Positions 1 to 8,683 of a stretch of DNA of 64,000 nt are shown piece after piece. The notes below the pieces were generated by a model. That model worked only from the letters and a program-made list of their open reading frames with translations. It ran no database searches and was not told where the DNA came from. Positions within the stretch are counted from its first letter, which is position 1. Each line of letters opens with the position of its first letter. The position numbers were made by a program, and so were the translations under genes. Source of the DNA: ZC4RG19 sp963735395 (GTDB lineage Bacteria > Actinomycetota > Acidimicrobiia > Acidimicrobiales > VFJN01); NCBI GenBank assembly GCA_963735395.1, contig CAVTKV010000009.1, positions 372,001 through 436,000 on the forward strand, given 5' to 3'.

Positions 1-774
1 GAGGCCACCGCCCGCGCCGAGAGCGCCAGCCGCCTCATCGACGAGGTGCGCTACGGGCCCCTGCGCCACCCCGACGAGGTGCTGCGGGCGGCCGAGCGGT
101 TCGGCCTCGCCCTCGACCGGTCCCACGCCGCGGCGGTGTTCGCCTACGACGGGGCCAACCGGCGCACGTGGGCCACCGCGCTGAGCTGGATCGAGATGCC
201 GGTCCGCCAGGACGACGGCCTGGGCTGGACGCTGCTCGTCGACGACGTCGACGCCGAGCTGAGCCGCATCCGCACCCGGCTGCAGGGCATGGTGGGCGAC
301 GACGCCCGCGTGCTCGCCGCCACCGGGTCGGTGGTCGGCGACGTCACGGAGACGGCGCGGTCGTTCTTCGAGGCCGAGGTGGCGTTGTCGTTCCTGCGCC
401 GCCGCCGCGCCGTCGAGCTGCGGTTCTCGTCATTGGGCCTGTCTGGCCTGCTGCTCTCGGTCCCCCAGGACCGGTTGCGCCAGTTCGTCGAGGGCCAGCT
501 CGGCCCCATCGCCGACCGCGAGGACCTGCTCGCCACCCTGGCCGCGTGGATGGAGACCAACGGCAGCCGGGCGGCCGTGGCCCACCGCCTCGACATCCAC
601 CGCAACTCGGTTGGCTACCGCATGGGCAAGATCCGCGAACTGCTCGACTTCGACCCGCTCGACGCCCAGGCCGGGGTGCAGATCCAGTCGGCCCTGCTCG
701 CCCGTGAGATCCTGGCCGTGCTCGACGAGCACGGTGACCGCCCCCGCGGCGCCCCGGTCAACCCCCGGCCGTAG
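1..774 (+). CDS. PucR-family transcriptional regulator, C-terminal part
   Basis: The frame is open from the first base of the window, so the 5' end lies outside; an internal GTG at 46 is probably not the start. The C-terminal stretch (about 546-700) contains the PucR-type helix-turn-helix, with the typical pattern of a trial-and-error helix around AVAHRLDIHRNSVGYRMGKI followed by LDFDPLD. The part before it matches the GGDEF-like middle region of PucR/CdaR regulators only in general layout. Such proteins usually activate nearby catabolic genes in response to a metabolite. The enzymes just downstream are plausible targets, but that is inference from position. Confidence 0.85.
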   Translation, partial: EATARAESASRLIDEVRYGPLRHPDEVLRAAERFGLALDRSHAAAVFAYDGANRRTWATALSWIEMPVRQDDGLGWTLLVDDVDAELSRIRTRLQGMVGDDARVLAATGSVVGDVTETARSFFEAEVALSFLRRRRAVELRFSSLGLSGLLLSVPQDRLRQFVEGQLGPIADREDLLATLAAWMETNGSRAAVAHRLDIHRNSVGYRMGKIRELLDFDPLDAQAGVQIQSALLAREILAVLDEHGDRPRGAPVNPRP

Positions 775-779
775 TCACA

Positions 780-1460
780 GTGGCCGTGCCCGCGTCCTCG
801 ATGTACCACCGGTGGTTGGGCCGGCACGCGCCCGACCTGCGGCGCCTCGTGAGCGCCGCGGTGGTGGGCCTGGTCATCGGCGTGGTCGCCTCGACGGTCG
901 TCGCCTGGCAGGTCGCCGCTCTCGTCGGCTGGGATGCGGCGGCGCTCACGTTCCTGGGAGCGATCTGGTGGATCTTCGCCAGGGCCGACGGCTCCACCAC
1001 CGAGAGGCTGGCCACGCGCGACGACCTGACCCGGGACATCGCCCGCCTGCTCGTGCTGGCCGCGTCTGTCGCGAGCCTGGTCGCCGTCGTGTTCGCGCTC
1101 GACCTGGCGAGCCGAGAGAGCGGGACGCACCGGGTGGTACTCATCGCCGTCTCGGCGGTGACGGTCATCGTGTCTTGGACGGTGGTCAACACCGTCTTCA
1201 CCCTGCGCTACGCCGACCAGTACTACCGAGCCCCGGCCGACGGCATCGACTTCGGCGGGGCCGCCGCCTCCGACCGGCCCGACTACCGCGACTTCGCCTA
1301 CCTCGCCTTCACGATCGGCATGACGTACCAGGTGTCGGACACGTCGCTGCGCGACCGCCACATCCGGCGCACGGTGCTGCTGCACGGGCTGCTGTCGTAC
1401 CTCTTCGGCGTCGTGATCGTGGCCGCGGGTGTCAACATCGTGGCGGGTCTCGTCGGCTGA
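780..1460 (+). CDS. DUF1345 integral membrane protein
   Basis: This 226-residue protein has about five hydrophobic segments (roughly residues 20-45, 52-66, 88-108, 118-140 and 203-223). Its C-terminal block (DYRDFAYLAFTIGMTYQVSD, then an amphipathic stretch RDRHIRRTVLLHGLLSYLFG) is the signature of DUF1345 proteins. These are inner-membrane proteins of unknown function. The GTG start lies 5 bases after the PucR stop, so the two are likely co-transcribed. Nothing suggests a specific substrate. Confidence 0.85.
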   Translation: MAVPASSMYHRWLGRHAPDLRRLVSAAVVGLVIGVVASTVVAWQVAALVGWDAAALTFLGAIWWIFARADGSTTERLATRDDLTRDIARLLVLAASVASLVAVVFALDLASRESGTHRVVLIAVSAVTVIVSWTVVNTVFTLRYADQYYRAPADGIDFGGAAASDRPDYRDFAYLAFTIGMTYQVSDTSLRDRHIRRTVLLHGLLSYLFGVVIVAAGVNIVAGLVG

Positions 1461-1471
1461 CCCGTTGCGCG

Positions 1472-2968
1472 CTACCCGCGGATCTGGACGTTGACCGCCT
1501 TGAGCGCCGTGTAGGCCTCGACGCCCGTGCGGGACGCCCCGCTCATCTTGCGGGGCTCGCCCCGGCCGCCGTTCATGTCGGGCGCGAAGTGGCAGTTGAC
1601 GTTGACCTCGCCGCAGTCGAGGCGGTCGGCCGTCTGGAAGGCCCGCTCGATGTCGCGGGTGAACACGGTGGCGTTGAGCCCGTAGCGGGTGTCGTTGGCC
1701 AGGCGGACGGCCTCGTCGTCGTCGCTGAAGGGCACCGCGGCCAGCACGGGGCCGAACACCTCGGTCTGCTCCAGCTCCGAGCCCGGGCGCACCCGACCGA
1801 GCACGGTGGGGGCGACGAACGTGGCGCGGGACCCGTCGGGCACCGACCCGCCGCCCACCAGCTCGGCGCTGCCCTCGCCCACGGCCCGGTCGACGAAGCC
1901 GCGCACGCGGTCTGCGTGAGCCTCGTTGATGAGCGGTCCGATGAACGTGTCGGGGTCGAGCGCGTCGCCGATCGGCAGGTAGCTCGCCGACTCGGCCACC
2001 CGGGCCACGACCTCGTCGTACACCTTCTCGTGCACGAGCAGTCGGCTGCCCGCGACGCACACCTCGCCCATGTTCACGAACGCGGCCATCATCGCCCAGC
2101 CGGCGGCCTGGTCGAGGTCCGCGTCGTCGAACACGATGACCGGCGACTTGCCGCCCAGCTCGAGGTGGACGGGCGTGATGTTGCGCGCCGCCGCGGCCAT
2201 GACCCGGGCCCCGGTCTCGACGCCGCCGGTCAGGCTCACCAGGTCGACCCGGGGGTCGGATACGAGCTGCTCGCCCACCGTCTCGCCGGCGCCGAGCACC
2301 ACGTTGAGCGTGCCGGCGGGGATCCCGCAGTCGGCCAGGATGCGCGCCAGCTCGACGGTGGTGACCACCGCCTCCTCGGGGGGCTTCACGACCATCGAGC
2401 ACCCGGCGGCCAGGGCGGCGGCGATGCGCTGGCTGCCGGTCATGAGCGGGCCGTTCCACGGCAGCAGCTCGACGACGACGCCCGCCGGCTCGCGCAGCCG
2501 CAGGGTGAGCACCTCGGGGCCGCCGCCGGGCAGCAGCTCGGGCGGGAACGAGGCCCGGCGGACGTCGCCGTGCAGATCGCGGGCGACACCGGCGGCGTAG
2601 GAGAACGCGGTGGCCGCCTCGTGCACGTCGTAGGTGAGCGCCCCGCCGACCGCCTTGCCGGTGTCGGCCGCTTCCAGGGTGGCCAGCCGGTCGCCGTCGG
2701 CTCGGATGCGGGCTGCCACCGCGTCGAGCACGTCGGCCCGGCGGGCCTGGGGCATGCGCCGCCAGACGCCGCCGTCGAACGACGACCGGGCCGACGCCAG
2801 GGCGGCGTCGACCTCGTCGGTCGTGGCCTCGGCCCACGTGCCGTGCTGGTCGCCGGTCGACGGGTCGACGATCGGGTTGGTGGCGCCCGACCGGTGCGCC
2901 TCGCCGGCGATCAGCTGGGGATAGGGATCGCGGTCGAACAGGTCGGCGGCTATGCGTGGTTGGGCCAC
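1472..2968 (-). CDS. NAD(P)-dependent aldehyde dehydrogenase
   Basis: A 498-residue aldehyde dehydrogenase of normal length. The oxyanion Asn lies in LLPWNGP, the general-base Glu near residue 269 in LELGGKSP, and the catalytic Cys near 303 in MGEVCVAGSRL. It oxidises an aldehyde to a carboxylic acid. I chose the GTG that begins VAQPRIAADLF because upstream codons show no family resemblance. It is divergent from the amidohydrolase operon with about 124 bases between the starts, so the two may share a control region. The substrate is unknown; nearby aldolases and alcohol dehydrogenases could supply an aldehyde. Confidence 0.93.
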   Translation of the reverse strand: MAQPRIAADLFDRDPYPQLIAGEAHRSGATNPIVDPSTGDQHGTWAEATTDEVDAALASARSSFDGGVWRRMPQARRADVLDAVAARIRADGDRLATLEAADTGKAVGGALTYDVHEAATAFSYAAGVARDLHGDVRRASFPPELLPGGGPEVLTLRLREPAGVVVELLPWNGPLMTGSQRIAAALAAGCSMVVKPPEEAVVTTVELARILADCGIPAGTLNVVLGAGETVGEQLVSDPRVDLVSLTGGVETGARVMAAAARNITPVHLELGGKSPVIVFDDADLDQAAGWAMMAAFVNMGEVCVAGSRLLVHEKVYDEVVARVAESASYLPIGDALDPDTFIGPLINEAHADRVRGFVDRAVGEGSAELVGGGSVPDGSRATFVAPTVLGRVRPGSELEQTEVFGPVLAAVPFSDDDEAVRLANDTRYGLNATVFTRDIERAFQTADRLDCGEVNVNCHFAPDMNGGRGEPRKMSGASRTGVEAYTALKAVNVQIRG

Positions 2969-3092
2969 GGCGTCTGGTCCTCTCTCCAGCGATGCGGTGC
3001 TGCTGGTGTGCTCTGAGCACCAACGATCGGCGGCGGTCGTGGTGCCCCGACCCCGACAACCGGGGCCTGGCGGGGCCGTAGGATCACACAGC

Positions 3093-4544
3093 ATGGCCGG
3101 GGAGCACAATGGTGCCGACGAGCACAACAACAGGCCCGATCTGCTGGTCGTCGGGGGTCGCGTCGTCACCATGGACGAGTCGCGCCGGGTGCTCGACCCG
3201 GGTGCGGTGGCCGTCGCCGGTGAGCGGATCGTGGCCGTCGACTCGCCGCACGCGCTGCGCGCCCGCTGGCCCGGGGTGGCCGAGCTCGACGCCCGGCGCG
3301 GCGTCGTCACCCCCGGGATGGTCAACGGCCACCAACACCTGACCGGCGACCCGCTCGTGCGCGGCTGCATCCCCGACGACCTCGGCTCGGGGCGGTCGAT
3401 CTTCGAGTGGGCCGTCCCTGTCCACGGCGCCCACACCCCCGACGACGACGAGCTGACCGCCACCATCAGCGCGGTCGACAGCCTGCGCAACGGGGTGACC
3501 ACGCTGATCGAGGCCGGCACCGTCGCCTTCCCCGAGCGGGTGGCGGCGGGGGTCGTGGCCGCGGGCGCCCGCGGCACGGTGGGCACGTGGGGGTGGGACG
3601 TCGACGAGGGCCCGTTCGCGGCACCCGCCGACGAGACGCTGGACCGCCAGCGCGCCGTGCTCGACCGCTTCCCCGCCGGCGGGCAGGTCGAGGGGTGGGT
3701 CACGCTCGTGGGCCACAGCCTGGCGTCCGACGATCTGCTCGTCGGCGCCGCCGACCTCGCCCGCGAGCGGGGCGCCAGCATGACGATGCACATGTCGCCG
3801 ACATCGTCGGACCCCGAGGTCTACCTCGAGCGCCACAACCGGCGCCCGATCGTGCACCTTCAGCACCTCGGCGTGCTCGGCCGCCACCTGCTGCTGGGCC
3901 ACGGCGTGTGGCTCGACGACGACGAGGTCGAGGCCGTGCTCGCCACGGGCACCGCCATCGCCTACTGCCCGTGGGCCTACCTGCGCCTGGGGCAGGGCGT
4001 CAGCCGGCAGGGCCGCCACGCCGAGATCTCGGTGCGGGGCGGGCGCATCGCACTGGGCTGCGACGCCTCCAACGCCGGCGACGCCCCCGACATCCTGCGG
4101 GCCGCCGCCCTGGCTGCCGGCCTGGCCAAGGACACCCGCGTGGACCCGACCTGGTTCGGCGCGCACGGCGCGTTCGAGTGGGCCACGGTCGCCGGCGCCG
4201 AGGCCGTCGGCATGGTCGATCGCATCGGCTCGATCGAGCCCGGCAAGCTGGCCGACCTGGTCATCCACGACGCGTCCGGCCCCCAGTGGGCGCCCGATGC
4301 CGACGTCGCCCTCCAGCTCGTGTGGGGCACCGACGGCCGATCGGTGCGTGACGTGCTGGTGGGCGGGCAGGTCGTCGTGCGCGACGGCCGGTCCACCATG
4401 GTCGACGAGGCCGCGCTCCACGACGAGGCTGTCGCTGCGTCGCGCGCCATCCTGGCGCGGGCCGGCATCGAGGTCCCCCACCGCTGGCCGGTCGTGCGCC
4501 CCCTCGCCCCGGCCGGCACCCACGAGAAAGGCCACACCCTGTGA
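3093..4544 (+). CDS. Amidohydrolase of the ATZ/TRZ (chlorohydrolase/deaminase) type
   Basis: A 483-residue metal-dependent hydrolase. The first two metal ligands are in NGHQH near residue 79, further His ligands are in MHMSP and GHGVW, and the conserved Asp is in GCDAS near residue 322. The N- and C-terminal beta-sandwich strands (VVGGRVVTMDE, and SIEPGKLADLVI) are typical of the SsnA/atrazine chlorohydrolase/guanine deaminase subfamily. It probably hydrolyses a C-N bond (deamination or amide opening) of a cyclic substrate. It is the first gene of a four-gene operon; its stop overlaps the next start by 4 bases. The ATG at 3093 is chosen because family similarity starts directly after it. Confidence 0.9.
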   Translation: MAGEHNGADEHNNRPDLLVVGGRVVTMDESRRVLDPGAVAVAGERIVAVDSPHALRARWPGVAELDARRGVVTPGMVNGHQHLTGDPLVRGCIPDDLGSGRSIFEWAVPVHGAHTPDDDELTATISAVDSLRNGVTTLIEAGTVAFPERVAAGVVAAGARGTVGTWGWDVDEGPFAAPADETLDRQRAVLDRFPAGGQVEGWVTLVGHSLASDDLLVGAADLARERGASMTMHMSPTSSDPEVYLERHNRRPIVHLQHLGVLGRHLLLGHGVWLDDDEVEAVLATGTAIAYCPWAYLRLGQGVSRQGRHAEISVRGGRIALGCDASNAGDAPDILRAAALAAGLAKDTRVDPTWFGAHGAFEWATVAGAEAVGMVDRIGSIEPGKLADLVIHDASGPQWAPDADVALQLVWGTDGRSVRDVLVGGQVVVRDGRSTMVDEAALHDEAVAASRAILARAGIEVPHRWPVVRPLAPAGTHEKGHTL

Positions 4545-5560
4545 AGGTTGCCGTTGTCACCGCCCCTGGCCAGGTCGAGCTGCGCGACGAGCCCACGCCC
4601 GAGGTGGCCCCCGACGAGGTCCTCGTCGAGGTCGCGGCCTGCGGCCTGTGCACGATGGAGCGGCGCCTGTTCTCGGGCGAGAAGCCGATCTACCCCGTCG
4701 CCCCCGGCCACGAGGTCGCCGGTCGGGTCGTCGCCGCCGGGTCCGCGGTGGCCGAGCTCCCGGGCGCCCCGCACGTGGGCGACCAGGTCACGGTCGACCT
4801 GCTGACCCGGTGCGGCGCCTGCCGCCAGTGCCGACGGGGCCGCAGCGCGTTGTGCCGGGTGCCCCAGGGCGGTGCGCTGTCGGACGGCACGATCTCGATG
4901 GGCGCCGGGCTGGCCGAGCTGGTGCGGGTCAAGGCCGTGGCCGCGTGGCCGGTGGGCGAGGCCTCGAGCGACCACGCCTCGATGGGCGAGCCGCTCGCCT
5001 GCGTGGCCCACTCGGTGCGCCTCTCCGGCTTCCGTGCGGGCGACCGGGTGGCCGTCATCGGCGGCGGCTACATGGGCCGGCTCCACCAGGCCATGACCCG
5101 CCACCTGGGCGCGTCCGAGGTGGGTGTCGTGGACGTGAGCGCCGACCGGCTGACCGACGCCGCCCAGGCCGGCGCCACCTGGGTCGCCACCCCCGACGAG
5201 GCCGCCGCCCGCGCCGGGGCCGCCGACATCACCTTCGTCACCGCCGGGGCGCCGGGGGCGCTCGAGCTGGCCGTGTCGCTGACCGACGACGGCGGCACGG
5301 TGGTGCTGTACGGCGCGTTCCCCAAGGACCTGACCGCGCCCGTGTGGCCCGACGCCATCCACCACCACGAGCTGTCGATCGTCGGCGTGTACAGCCAGGA
5401 GCCCGAGGACTGGCGCACCGCCGCCGGCCTGCTGGCCTCGGGGGCGCTGGCCGCGGACCTCGACCTCCTGGTGACGGCCCGGTTCGGGCTCGACGCGGTG
5501 GGCGACGCCCTGGCTCTGGCCGCCGGCTCGCCGGTCTACCGCGTGCTCGTGGGCGGCTGA
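4541..5560 (+). CDS. Zinc-dependent alcohol dehydrogenase (MDR family)
   Basis: A 339-residue medium-chain dehydrogenase. Catalytic zinc ligands are the Cys in ACGLC near residue 34 and the His-Glu pair in PGHEVAG near 55. The structural zinc Cys4 lobe is CGACRQCRRGRSALC near 89-105, and the nucleotide-binding turn is VIGGGYMGRLH. It resembles the sorbitol/threonine dehydrogenase branch. The GTG start overlaps the amidohydrolase stop (GTGA), with a GAGAAAGG ribosome-binding site just upstream. In this operon it would oxidise a polyol or hydroxy intermediate before or after the kinase step; the substrate cannot be read from sequence. Confidence 0.92.
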   Translation: MKVAVVTAPGQVELRDEPTPEVAPDEVLVEVAACGLCTMERRLFSGEKPIYPVAPGHEVAGRVVAAGSAVAELPGAPHVGDQVTVDLLTRCGACRQCRRGRSALCRVPQGGALSDGTISMGAGLAELVRVKAVAAWPVGEASSDHASMGEPLACVAHSVRLSGFRAGDRVAVIGGGYMGRLHQAMTRHLGASEVGVVDVSADRLTDAAQAGATWVATPDEAAARAGAADITFVTAGAPGALELAVSLTDDGGTVVLYGAFPKDLTAPVWPDAIHHHELSIVGVYSQEPEDWRTAAGLLASGALAADLDLLVTARFGLDAVGDALALAAGSPVYRVLVGG

Positions 5561-5566
5561 TCCGCC

Positions 5567-6898
5567 GTGTCGGTCGTCGTCGGTGTCGACGTGGGCACGG
5601 GCTCGGCCCGCGCCCTGGCCGTCGACGCCGACGGTCGCGTGCTCGGGCGCAGCTCGGGCGCGTTCCCCGGGAAGGAGCGGTGGGCACCCGGTCGGGCCGT
5701 CCCCACGGCGTGGCGTGCCGGGCTCGCAGACGCCCTGGCCGCGCTGGCGGCCGAGATGCCCGCCGCCGCCCGTCCCGTTGCCCTCGCCCTGGGCAGCCAG
5801 AGCCCCACCACGGTCCCCGTCGTCCGGGGCGACGCCGTCACCTGCCGCCACCCCGCCGGGGTGACCGGCACGCCGGTCGAGCAACACCACGCCCAGCGCG
5901 ACCTGCTGCGCGACGAGCACGGGCCGGACGTCCAGGTCGGTCAGCTCTGGGACTGGCTCAACGGTGAGCTGGGCGGTCGCCCGGACATGCAGTCGCGCTG
6001 GCCCGGCGACCCGCCGCTCGACGGCTACGGCCCCGTGGTGGCCACCGGGCACCTGGTCGGCGAGGCCGACGGCGCCTGGGGCGTGCCCGCAGGCACGCCG
6101 CTGGCCGGCGGGGCGCAGGACGCCTACCTGGCCTGCTGGGCCGCCGGCATCGACGTGCCCGGGCGGGCGCTCGACCCCGGCGGCCGCACCGGGGGCCTGG
6201 CCGTCGCCGTCGACGCCGGCCGCCGCCCCGTCGGCATGTACGCCATGCCGTCGGCTGTGCCGGGCATCGACATCGTCGGCGGGCCGGTCGCCGCTCACGG
6301 GCTCATGTTCGAGTGGCTGGCCCGCACGCTCGGCCGGTCCGAGGCTGACCTGCTGGCCCTCGCCGCCACCGTTCCGCCCGGCGCGCGCGGCGTGCTGGTG
6401 CTGCCCTACCTCGAGGGCGAGCGGGCTCCCCGCTGGCGCAGCGAGCTGCGGGCCGAGGTCGTCGGCCTGGGCAGCGATCACGGTCCGGCCGAGCTCGCCC
6501 GCGCCGTGCTCGAGGGCACCGCGTACGGCCTGGCCCACATCGCCGCCGACCTCGCCGACGCGGGCGTGAGCATCGAGGTGACGATGTGCGGCGGCTCGCC
6601 CGCCCGCAGCGAGCTGTGGTGCCAGGTCAAGGCCGACGTGCTGGGCGTGCCGGTCGAGATGCCCGCCGAGACCGACCTGGCGGCCTACGGCGCCGCGCTC
6701 GCGGCCGGCGCCGTCGCCGGGTGGTGGCCGGCCCCCGGGGTGGGCGCCGCCGGCTCGTGGCCGCGGGTCCCGGCCCGCACGATCGACCCCCACCCCGACC
6801 CCGCCTACGACGAGGGCTACGCCCGCTTCGTCGAGCTGGGCGACGCGGCCGTCGCCCGGTTGTCCTGCCCCCCGATGGCTCCCGAGGAGACCCTGTGA
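5567..6898 (+). CDS. FGGY-family carbohydrate kinase
   Basis: A 443-residue sugar kinase, somewhat shorter than the usual 480-520. The N-terminal phosphate loop GVDVGTGSARALAVD, the catalytic Asp in AGGAQDAY near residue 184, and the C-terminal adenosine loop MCGGSPARSELW are all visible. FGGY kinases phosphorylate pentuloses, polyols, glycerol or related molecules. The gene starts 6 bases after the dehydrogenase stop and overlaps the next gene by 4 bases. Together with the aldolases at 9.8 and 15.3 kb it suggests a phosphorylated intermediate that is later cleaved, but that link is inference. Confidence 0.9.
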   Translation: MSVVVGVDVGTGSARALAVDADGRVLGRSSGAFPGKERWAPGRAVPTAWRAGLADALAALAAEMPAAARPVALALGSQSPTTVPVVRGDAVTCRHPAGVTGTPVEQHHAQRDLLRDEHGPDVQVGQLWDWLNGELGGRPDMQSRWPGDPPLDGYGPVVATGHLVGEADGAWGVPAGTPLAGGAQDAYLACWAAGIDVPGRALDPGGRTGGLAVAVDAGRRPVGMYAMPSAVPGIDIVGGPVAAHGLMFEWLARTLGRSEADLLALAATVPPGARGVLVLPYLEGERAPRWRSELRAEVVGLGSDHGPAELARAVLEGTAYGLAHIAADLADAGVSIEVTMCGGSPARSELWCQVKADVLGVPVEMPAETDLAAYGAALAAGAVAGWWPAPGVGAAGSWPRVPARTIDPHPDPAYDEGYARFVELGDAAVARLSCPPMAPEETL

Positions 6899-7278
6899 CC
6901 GACCGAGTGAACCCTGTGATCTTCGTCGACTTCCCGACGACGGACCCCGAGGCCATGTCAGCCTTCTACGCCGAGCTGTTCGGCTGGACCTACAACCGCC
7001 GGCCGGCGGGCGAGTTCCACGAGGTGCTCCCCGGCCAGAAGCCCAACCTGGGCATCCACCGGGCCGAAGCCGCTATGACCGGGCCCGTGCCCCGCGTGTA
7101 CGTGATGGTCGACGACCCGCCGGAGTACCTGCGGCGGGCCGTCGAGATGGGCGCCACGGTGCTGTGGGAGGAGAAGCGGTGGGACGAGTTCGACGCCCGC
7201 TACGCGGCGTTCCGCGACCCGTGGGGTGGCGAGATCTGCCTGTGGCGCGACAAGGGCACCTTCCGGCTCGACTCGTAG
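6895..7278 (+). CDS. VOC-superfamily (glyoxalase-like) protein
   Basis: A 127-residue single-module VOC protein with the pattern IFVDFPTTDPEAMSAFYAELFGW at the start and FRDPWGGEICLWR at the end, typical of the bleomycin-resistance/lyase subgroup. These small barrels bind a metal and a small molecule; many are lyases or dioxygenases, some only bind. It begins with a GTG overlapping the kinase stop by 4 bases, so it is the last gene of the amidohydrolase operon. Its exact reaction is unknown. Confidence 0.85.
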   Translation: MTDRVNPVIFVDFPTTDPEAMSAFYAELFGWTYNRRPAGEFHEVLPGQKPNLGIHRAEAAMTGPVPRVYVMVDDPPEYLRRAVEMGATVLWEEKRWDEFDARYAAFRDPWGGEICLWRDKGTFRLDS

Positions 7279-7462
7279 CGGGTCGGTGAGGTCGGGACTT
7301 GCGGGGCTGGGTTCGGCGGGGCTGGGGCCGGGCCCCCACTGGACGTCGATGACCTCCTCAGGGCGCTCGCCCGCGCTGTCGAACCGCACGAGCCGTTGGG
7401 TGCGATCCCGAAGGCGTCGGCCACCGCGTCCTCGCCTGACAGCCGACGAGGCCCGGCTCAGT

Positions 7463-7482
7463 GTCCCGCCTTGGAGCGACAA
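7463..7482 (+). repeat. 20-bp repeat, copy A
   Basis: This copy lies 35 bases upstream of the GTG of the small gene at 7518, where a promoter or operator would be expected. Its inverted partner is at 8116-8135 (19 of 20 identical). Confidence 0.6.
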
Positions 7483-7517
7483 TCGAAAGTGTCAGTGGTC
7501 ATCGGGATGATGGCGTC

Positions 7518-7922
7518 GTGGACCATCGTCTGACCGCCACCGAGCACCCCCGCACACTGCTCGACGTCGACTCCGCTGATCGTGGCGCCGCGGCCTACCG
7601 GGATGGCCTCTATCTCGGCTACGTCGGCGGCCGGCCGCAGATCGTCGGGCTCGAACTGCGATACCTGCTCACGACGCTGCTGCTCGAGGCAGGGTCTCGC
7701 ATGACGCTGGATGCGTTGGTCGACGCGGTCGCACACGAGGGGTTCGTGCTGCGAGGCCGACCCAGCAAGGTGGTGTCCGACGCGCTCCGCTGGGAGATCG
7801 GCCGGGGTCGGGTGGTCCGCCACGGCCGCGGGATCTACGCACCGGGCACCATGCCTCGCCAGACCAAGAGCCGCATCCGCCGCCGCGTCCGGCTCCTGCG
7901 AGATCACGTCGCGACAGCCTGA
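7518..7922 (+). CDS. Small winged-helix-like protein of unknown function
   Basis: This 134-residue protein has no family I can name with certainty. The middle (YLLTTLLLEAGSRMTLDALV) followed by RGRPSKVVSDALRWEIGRGRV and VRHGRGIYAPG looks like a winged helix: a helix pair, a recognition helix and a basic hairpin. The tail RQTKSRIRRRVRLLRDH is strongly basic. DNA binding is therefore likely but inferred. Start choice: GTG at 7518 gives the domain intact; a GTG at 7461 would run through repeat copy A. The gene sits alone inside the repeat-bounded segment. Confidence 0.6.
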   Translation: MDHRLTATEHPRTLLDVDSADRGAAAYRDGLYLGYVGGRPQIVGLELRYLLTTLLLEAGSRMTLDALVDAVAHEGFVLRGRPSKVVSDALRWEIGRGRVVRHGRGIYAPGTMPRQTKSRIRRRVRLLRDHVATA

Positions 7923-7983
7923 CGGCGCCACCTGGCGCGGCGACCCCGTCCGCTCCGGCACCGTGTCTCGCCATTGGCCCCAC

Positions 7984-8003
7984 GTCCCACGTTGTAGCGA
8001 CAA
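7984..8003 (+). repeat. 20-bp repeat, copy B
   Basis: The sequence GTCCCACGTTGTAGCGACAA has the same orientation as copy A and two differences from copy C. The conserved core across all copies is AGCGACAA. Confidence 0.55.
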
Positions 8004-8115
8004 TCCATCGTGCACCCGCGGCACGCGCCGTCCCACACGCCTCGCCTTGAAAGGGCGGCGCCCCGCCACGGATCGGCCGTGCTTTCCCCGCCCGCAGGAT
8101 GTCAGGAGTACCACG

Positions 8116-8135
8116 TTGTCGCTACAAGGCGGGAC
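8116..8135 (-). repeat. 20-bp repeat, copy C (inverted)
   Basis: Read on the minus strand this is GTCCCGCCTTGTAGCGACAA, 19 of 20 identical to copy A. It closes the candidate element. Confidence 0.6.
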
Positions 8136-8325
8136 GCGACCGAGATGGCGGCGCCGATTCGCACGGACAACCTCGCGCCCGAGGACGATCGTGCCGATGG
8201 CGGGATGTTCCGCCGTCTCACGCTCACGCCCCGACCACGGCTCGAGCGTCGCTCGCGAAGCGCTCGTCGATGCGGATGCTGCCAGTCAGCCGGGCGACTC
8301 CCACGCGCCCGGCGGCCGTCAGCGG

Positions 8326-8671
8326 TCAGTCGCCCAGGTGCTCGGCGGCCACGCGCCGGGGCACGACCATGCGCCAGGCGTCGAGGACGAGCTCGCGCAT
8401 CTCGGCGTCGTCGATGGCGGCGAGGCGGACGACCACCCAGTTGTAGCGAAGGTCCGACGTCTTCGGCATCAGGAACTTGTCGGGCTCCGAGGCCACCAGC
8501 GCGGTGCGCTCCTCCTTGGGGAACGCGAAGCCCATCAGCGACTCGTCGCGGGAGAACGCCAGGTAGACGATCCGGCCGACGCGGAACTTCACCCGGTCTC
8601 GCACCAAGGCCTCGTACGACCGCGGCAGGCGTCAGCGCCAGCTCCCGCACCGCCTCGATCGTGGTCGCCAT
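8326..8671 (-). pseudogene. MmcQ/YjbR-family protein, broken by one extra base
   Basis: The first codons (MATTIEAVRELALT) and the rest (LPRSYEALVRDRVKFRVGRI ... WRMVVPRRVAAEHLGD) are both typical of the MmcQ/YjbR (CyaY-like) family but lie in different frames. Removing one G near 8628-8629 joins them into one protein of about 114 residues. Just before the junction the second frame has a TGA, so it cannot be read without the shift. Either the gene is dead or the assembly has a one-base insertion. Family function is unknown; DNA binding has been suggested from its fold. Confidence 0.75.
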
Positions 8672-8683
8672 CGGCAGCCGACC

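Larger units (their letters stand above)
7463..8135. mobile_element. Candidate 673-bp element bounded by inverted 20-bp repeats
   Basis: The 20-mer at 7463-7482 (GTCCCGCCTTGGAGCGACAA) recurs inverted at 8116-8135 with a single mismatch (T for G at position 12). A third copy, in the same orientation as the first, lies at 7984-8003 with three differences from it. The segment between the outer copies holds one small gene (7518-7922) and about 190 bases of non-coding sequence. No transposase is present. This could be a small non-autonomous mobile element, or three operator sites around an autoregulated gene. I cannot see target-site duplications. Confidence 0.4.
7923..8325. other. Non-coding stretch containing repeat copies B and C
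   Basis: No frame here looks like a real gene on either strand. The stretch holds copy B (7984-8003, plus orientation) and copy C (8116-8135, minus orientation) of the 20-bp repeat. Confidence 0.6.

Noticed and set aside
611..3059. Very long open frames on both strands over the DUF1345 and aldehyde dehydrogenase genes
   Set aside because: They are Arg/Gly/Pro-rich shadows caused by high GC; no family resemblance, while the real genes have full active sites.
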